Assembly: GCF_002285435.1 (NCBI RefSeq)
Contig: NZ_NSBT01000018.1
Span: 1-64,000 of the forward strand
DNA: 64,000 bases
Source of the DNA: Actibacterium ureilyticum
GTDB taxonomy: Bacteria; Pseudomonadota; Alphaproteobacteria; Rhodobacterales; Rhodobacteraceae
Direction of reading: 5' to 3'
The notes under the pieces are model-generated. The model did not search any database. It was not told the origin of the DNA and saw only the letters and a program-made list of their open reading frames with translations. The position numbers were made by a program, and so were the translations under genes. This document shows, piece after piece, positions 62,165-64,000 of the stretch; positions within the stretch are counted from its first letter, which is position 1, and every line of letters begins with the position of its first letter.

Positions 62165-63130
62165 ATGGCCCCTGATCGCAACAAGCTGATGCAAACCGGT
62201 CACCGCGTCCTGACGCGCGAGGCCGAAGCGCTGCGCCTGCTGGACGAGGCGCTGGATGCGACCTTTGCCGACGCGGTGGAGCTGATCCTGAACGCCCGCG
62301 GCCGCGTGATCGTGTCGGGCATGGGCAAATCGGGCCATATCGCGCGCAAGATCGCCGCGACCCTGGCCAGCACCGGCACCCCCGCCCATTTCGTCCACCC
62401 GGCCGAGGCCAGCCATGGCGACCTGGGGATGCTGGCGCGCGGCGACGTGGCGCTGGTGCTGTCGAATTCCGGTGAAACGCCGGAACTGGCCGATATCATC
62501 GCCTATACCCGCCGGTTCGAGATCCCGCTGATCGGCGTCGCGGGCCGGGCCGGGTCGACCCTGCTGCGCGAGGCGGATGTGGCTCTGTTACTGCCCAATG
62601 CGCCCGAGGCCTGCGATACCGGCATCGTGCCCACCACATCCACCACCATGACACTGGCGCTGGGCGACGCGCTGGCCATCGCGCTGATGGAACACCGCCA
62701 GTTCACGCCCGCCCATTTCCGCGAGTTCCACCCCGGCGGCAAGCTGGGCGCGCAGCTGTCCAAGGTGCGCGACCTGATGCATGGCATGGACGAGGTGCCC
62801 ACCGTGCCCAGCGGCACCGCGATGAGCGAAGCCCTGCTGATCATGAGCCAAAAGGGCTTTGGCGTGGTTGGCGTGACGGGTTCGGATGCTACATTGAATG
62901 GTGTGGTGACCGACGGTGACCTGCGGCGCCACATGCAAGGATTGCTGGATTTGACCGTGGACCAGGTGATGACCGACAACCCCCTGACCATCGCGCCCGA
63001 CGCCATGGCCGAAGAGGCGCTGGCGCTGATGAACGGGCGCAAGGTGACGTGCCTGTTCGTGACAGATAGCGAGCGGCGTGTTCAGGGCATTCTGCATATC
63101 CATGACTGCCTGCGCGCGGGGGTGGCCTGA
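62165..63130 (+). CDS. kdsD: D-arabinose 5-phosphate isomerase (KdsD/KpsF family)
   Basis: Isomerises ribulose 5-phosphate to arabinose 5-phosphate, the first step of KDO synthesis for LPS. 321 residues: SIS domain (about 40-185) with GRVIVSGMGKSGHIARKIAAT and HPAEASHGDLGML, then two CBS domains (about 205-320). Located with lptC and lptA, so it is the housekeeping LPS isomerase; KpsF-type enzymes of capsule clusters look alike. Confidence 0.95.
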   Translation: MAPDRNKLMQTGHRVLTREAEALRLLDEALDATFADAVELILNARGRVIVSGMGKSGHIARKIAATLASTGTPAHFVHPAEASHGDLGMLARGDVALVLSNSGETPELADIIAYTRRFEIPLIGVAGRAGSTLLREADVALLLPNAPEACDTGIVPTTSTTMTLALGDALAIALMEHRQFTPAHFREFHPGGKLGAQLSKVRDLMHGMDEVPTVPSGTAMSEALLIMSQKGFGVVGVTGSDATLNGVVTDGDLRRHMQGLLDLTVDQVMTDNPLTIAPDAMAEEALALMNGRKVTCLFVTDSERRVQGILHIHDCLRAGVA

Positions 63131-63134
63131 GCGT

Positions 63135-63746
63135 ATGGTGTCATCTTATGACAACGGCTATTCCCGCTTCATCGCCATGGCGAAGATCGTCTTGCCGCTG
63201 GCGGGGCTGGGGCTGTTGTCGACGCTGTTCCTGTTTTCGCGCGATATCGATCCGATGCGGTCAATCCCCTATTCCCAGGTGGATGTGGACCAGATCGTGC
63301 GCGAACAGCGGATCAAGGCGCCCGATTATACCGGCGTGACCAGCGATGGCACCGCGATCCGGGTGATTGCCGACACCGCCCGCCCCGACATCACCAACCC
63401 GAATCGCGCCAGCGCCGAGGCGCTGGTGGCGCGGCTGGAATTCACCGATGGCGGCTTTGCCGACATCACCGCCGAGGCGGGCGTGATCGACACCGAGATC
63501 GACGAGGCGAACCTGCGCGATGGCGTGGTGATCGACACCTCGACCGGGTATCACATCGTGACCGAGCGGCTGAAAACCGCGCTTAGCGAAACCCGGCTCA
63601 GCACCGATACGACCGTGACTGCGGACGGCCCGCTGGGGCATCTGACCGCCGGCAGCATGGATATGCGCCCCGACCCGGAAGCGCCGGGCAGCTATGTTGT
63701 TGTTTTCAACGACGGGGTGAAGCTGATATACGACCCCCAGCAATAA
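63135..63746 (+). CDS. lptC: LPS export protein LptC
   Basis: 203-residue inner-membrane protein with one N-terminal membrane segment (about 14-34) and a periplasmic beta-jellyroll that passes LPS from LptFG to LptA. The order DNGYSRFIAMAKIVLPLAGL and, later, LRDGVVIDTSTGYHIVTERL is typical of alphaproteobacterial LptC. It starts 4 nt after kdsD and is followed by lptA. Confidence 0.9.
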   Translation: MVSSYDNGYSRFIAMAKIVLPLAGLGLLSTLFLFSRDIDPMRSIPYSQVDVDQIVREQRIKAPDYTGVTSDGTAIRVIADTARPDITNPNRASAEALVARLEFTDGGFADITAEAGVIDTEIDEANLRDGVVIDTSTGYHIVTERLKTALSETRLSTDTTVTADGPLGHLTAGSMDMRPDPEAPGSYVVVFNDGVKLIYDPQQ

Positions 63747-63761
63747 GGATGTCTGCTGCCC

Positions 63762-64000
63762 ATGTACCGGACCGCGCTCGTTTGTCTGAGTGTTCTGTTG
63801 ATGCCTGTCATCGCCCTGGCCCAGGGCGCGCCTGTGGCGTTCGGCGGGCTGAAGCATGACAAGACCCTGCCGGTCGAGGTCACGTCCGACCAGCTGAATG
63901 TCGATCAGTCCGACGGCACCGCAGTCTTTACCGGCAACGTGGTGATCGGCCAGGGCGAGATGCGGATCACCGCCCGCCGCGTCGATGTGTTCTATGAAAC
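63762..64000 (+). CDS. lptA: LPS transport periplasmic protein LptA (cut by window end)
   Basis: First 79 codons of lptA. Signal peptide 1-20 (MYRTALVCLSVLL...ALA-Q), then VTSDQLNVDQSDGTAVFTGN and VVIGQGEMRITARRVDVFY, the OstA-like beta strands that carry LPS across the periplasm. Same transcript as lptC, 15 nt downstream. The 3' end lies outside the window. Confidence 0.92.
   Translation, partial: MYRTALVCLSVLLMPVIALAQGAPVAFGGLKHDKTLPVEVTSDQLNVDQSDGTAVFTGNVVIGQGEMRITARRVDVFYE

Overview
This window is high-GC chromosomal DNA from an alphaproteobacterium, almost certainly a member of the Rhodobacterales (Roseobacter/Rhodobacter type). The evidence is gene content and order: rsfS-rlmH near gpmI-envC-ctpA-rppH, queG next to a glutathione S-transferase, rnd-kdsD-lptC-lptA, and intergenic repeats with an ATATTT...CCAAGAAGAA end that, from memory, are common in this group. 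No plasmid, phage or transposon gene was seen.

Layout. 0-6.6 kb: an atypical low-GC VOC protein, a Pho-box-controlled alkaline phosphatase (phoX) with an AcfC-like binding protein, a LOG family protein, dapD, and a glutamate-receptor-like ion channel. 6.6-13.6 kb, plus strand: two orphan small proteins, a HAD phosphatase, dapE, a GNAT acetyltransferase, rnr and a MltB-type transglycosylase. 13.7-20.6 kb: a long palindromic repeat, then the minus-strand operon gpmI-envC-ctpA-rppH, a SulP permease, and rsfS-rlmH. 20.7-23.7 kb: an MscS channel and leuC. 23.8-41.1 kb: a surface-polysaccharide region with a Wzy/ligase-like membrane protein, three glycosyltransferases, a beta-helix protein, an acyltransferase, an SGNH hydrolase, a large two-lobed esterase-like protein, an RTX protein and a KpsMTE-type exporter. 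The housekeeping genes ubiG and pip sit in the middle of it. 41-49.4 kb: gyrB, a HupE-like protein divergent from a DUF4198 protein (possible metal module), a PQQ sugar dehydrogenase, queG, a GST and mtgA. 49.4-52.7 kb: a TPP-riboswitch-controlled thiY-tenA-thiZ-thiX pyrimidine salvage operon. 52.8-59.2 kb: glutamate synthase operon gltD-gfa-gltB. 59.3-64 kb: uppP, an NDUFA9-like protein, tRNA-Leu(CAG), then rnd-kdsD-lptC-lptA, with lptA cut by the window end.

Themes. Envelope biogenesis dominates: peptidoglycan precursors and remodelling (dapD, dapE, uppP, mtgA, MltB, EnvC, CtpA), LPS (kdsD, lptC, lptA) and capsule/EPS export. The most interesting leads are the capsule/EPS decoration genes at 26.3-31.4 kb, the divergent HupE/DUF4198 pair whose predicted mature proteins both begin with His-Glu, the receptor-channel with a non-K+ pore, and an apparent non-canonical CTG start for rsfS. 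All functions are read from sequence motifs and recalled family knowledge; no database search was possible.
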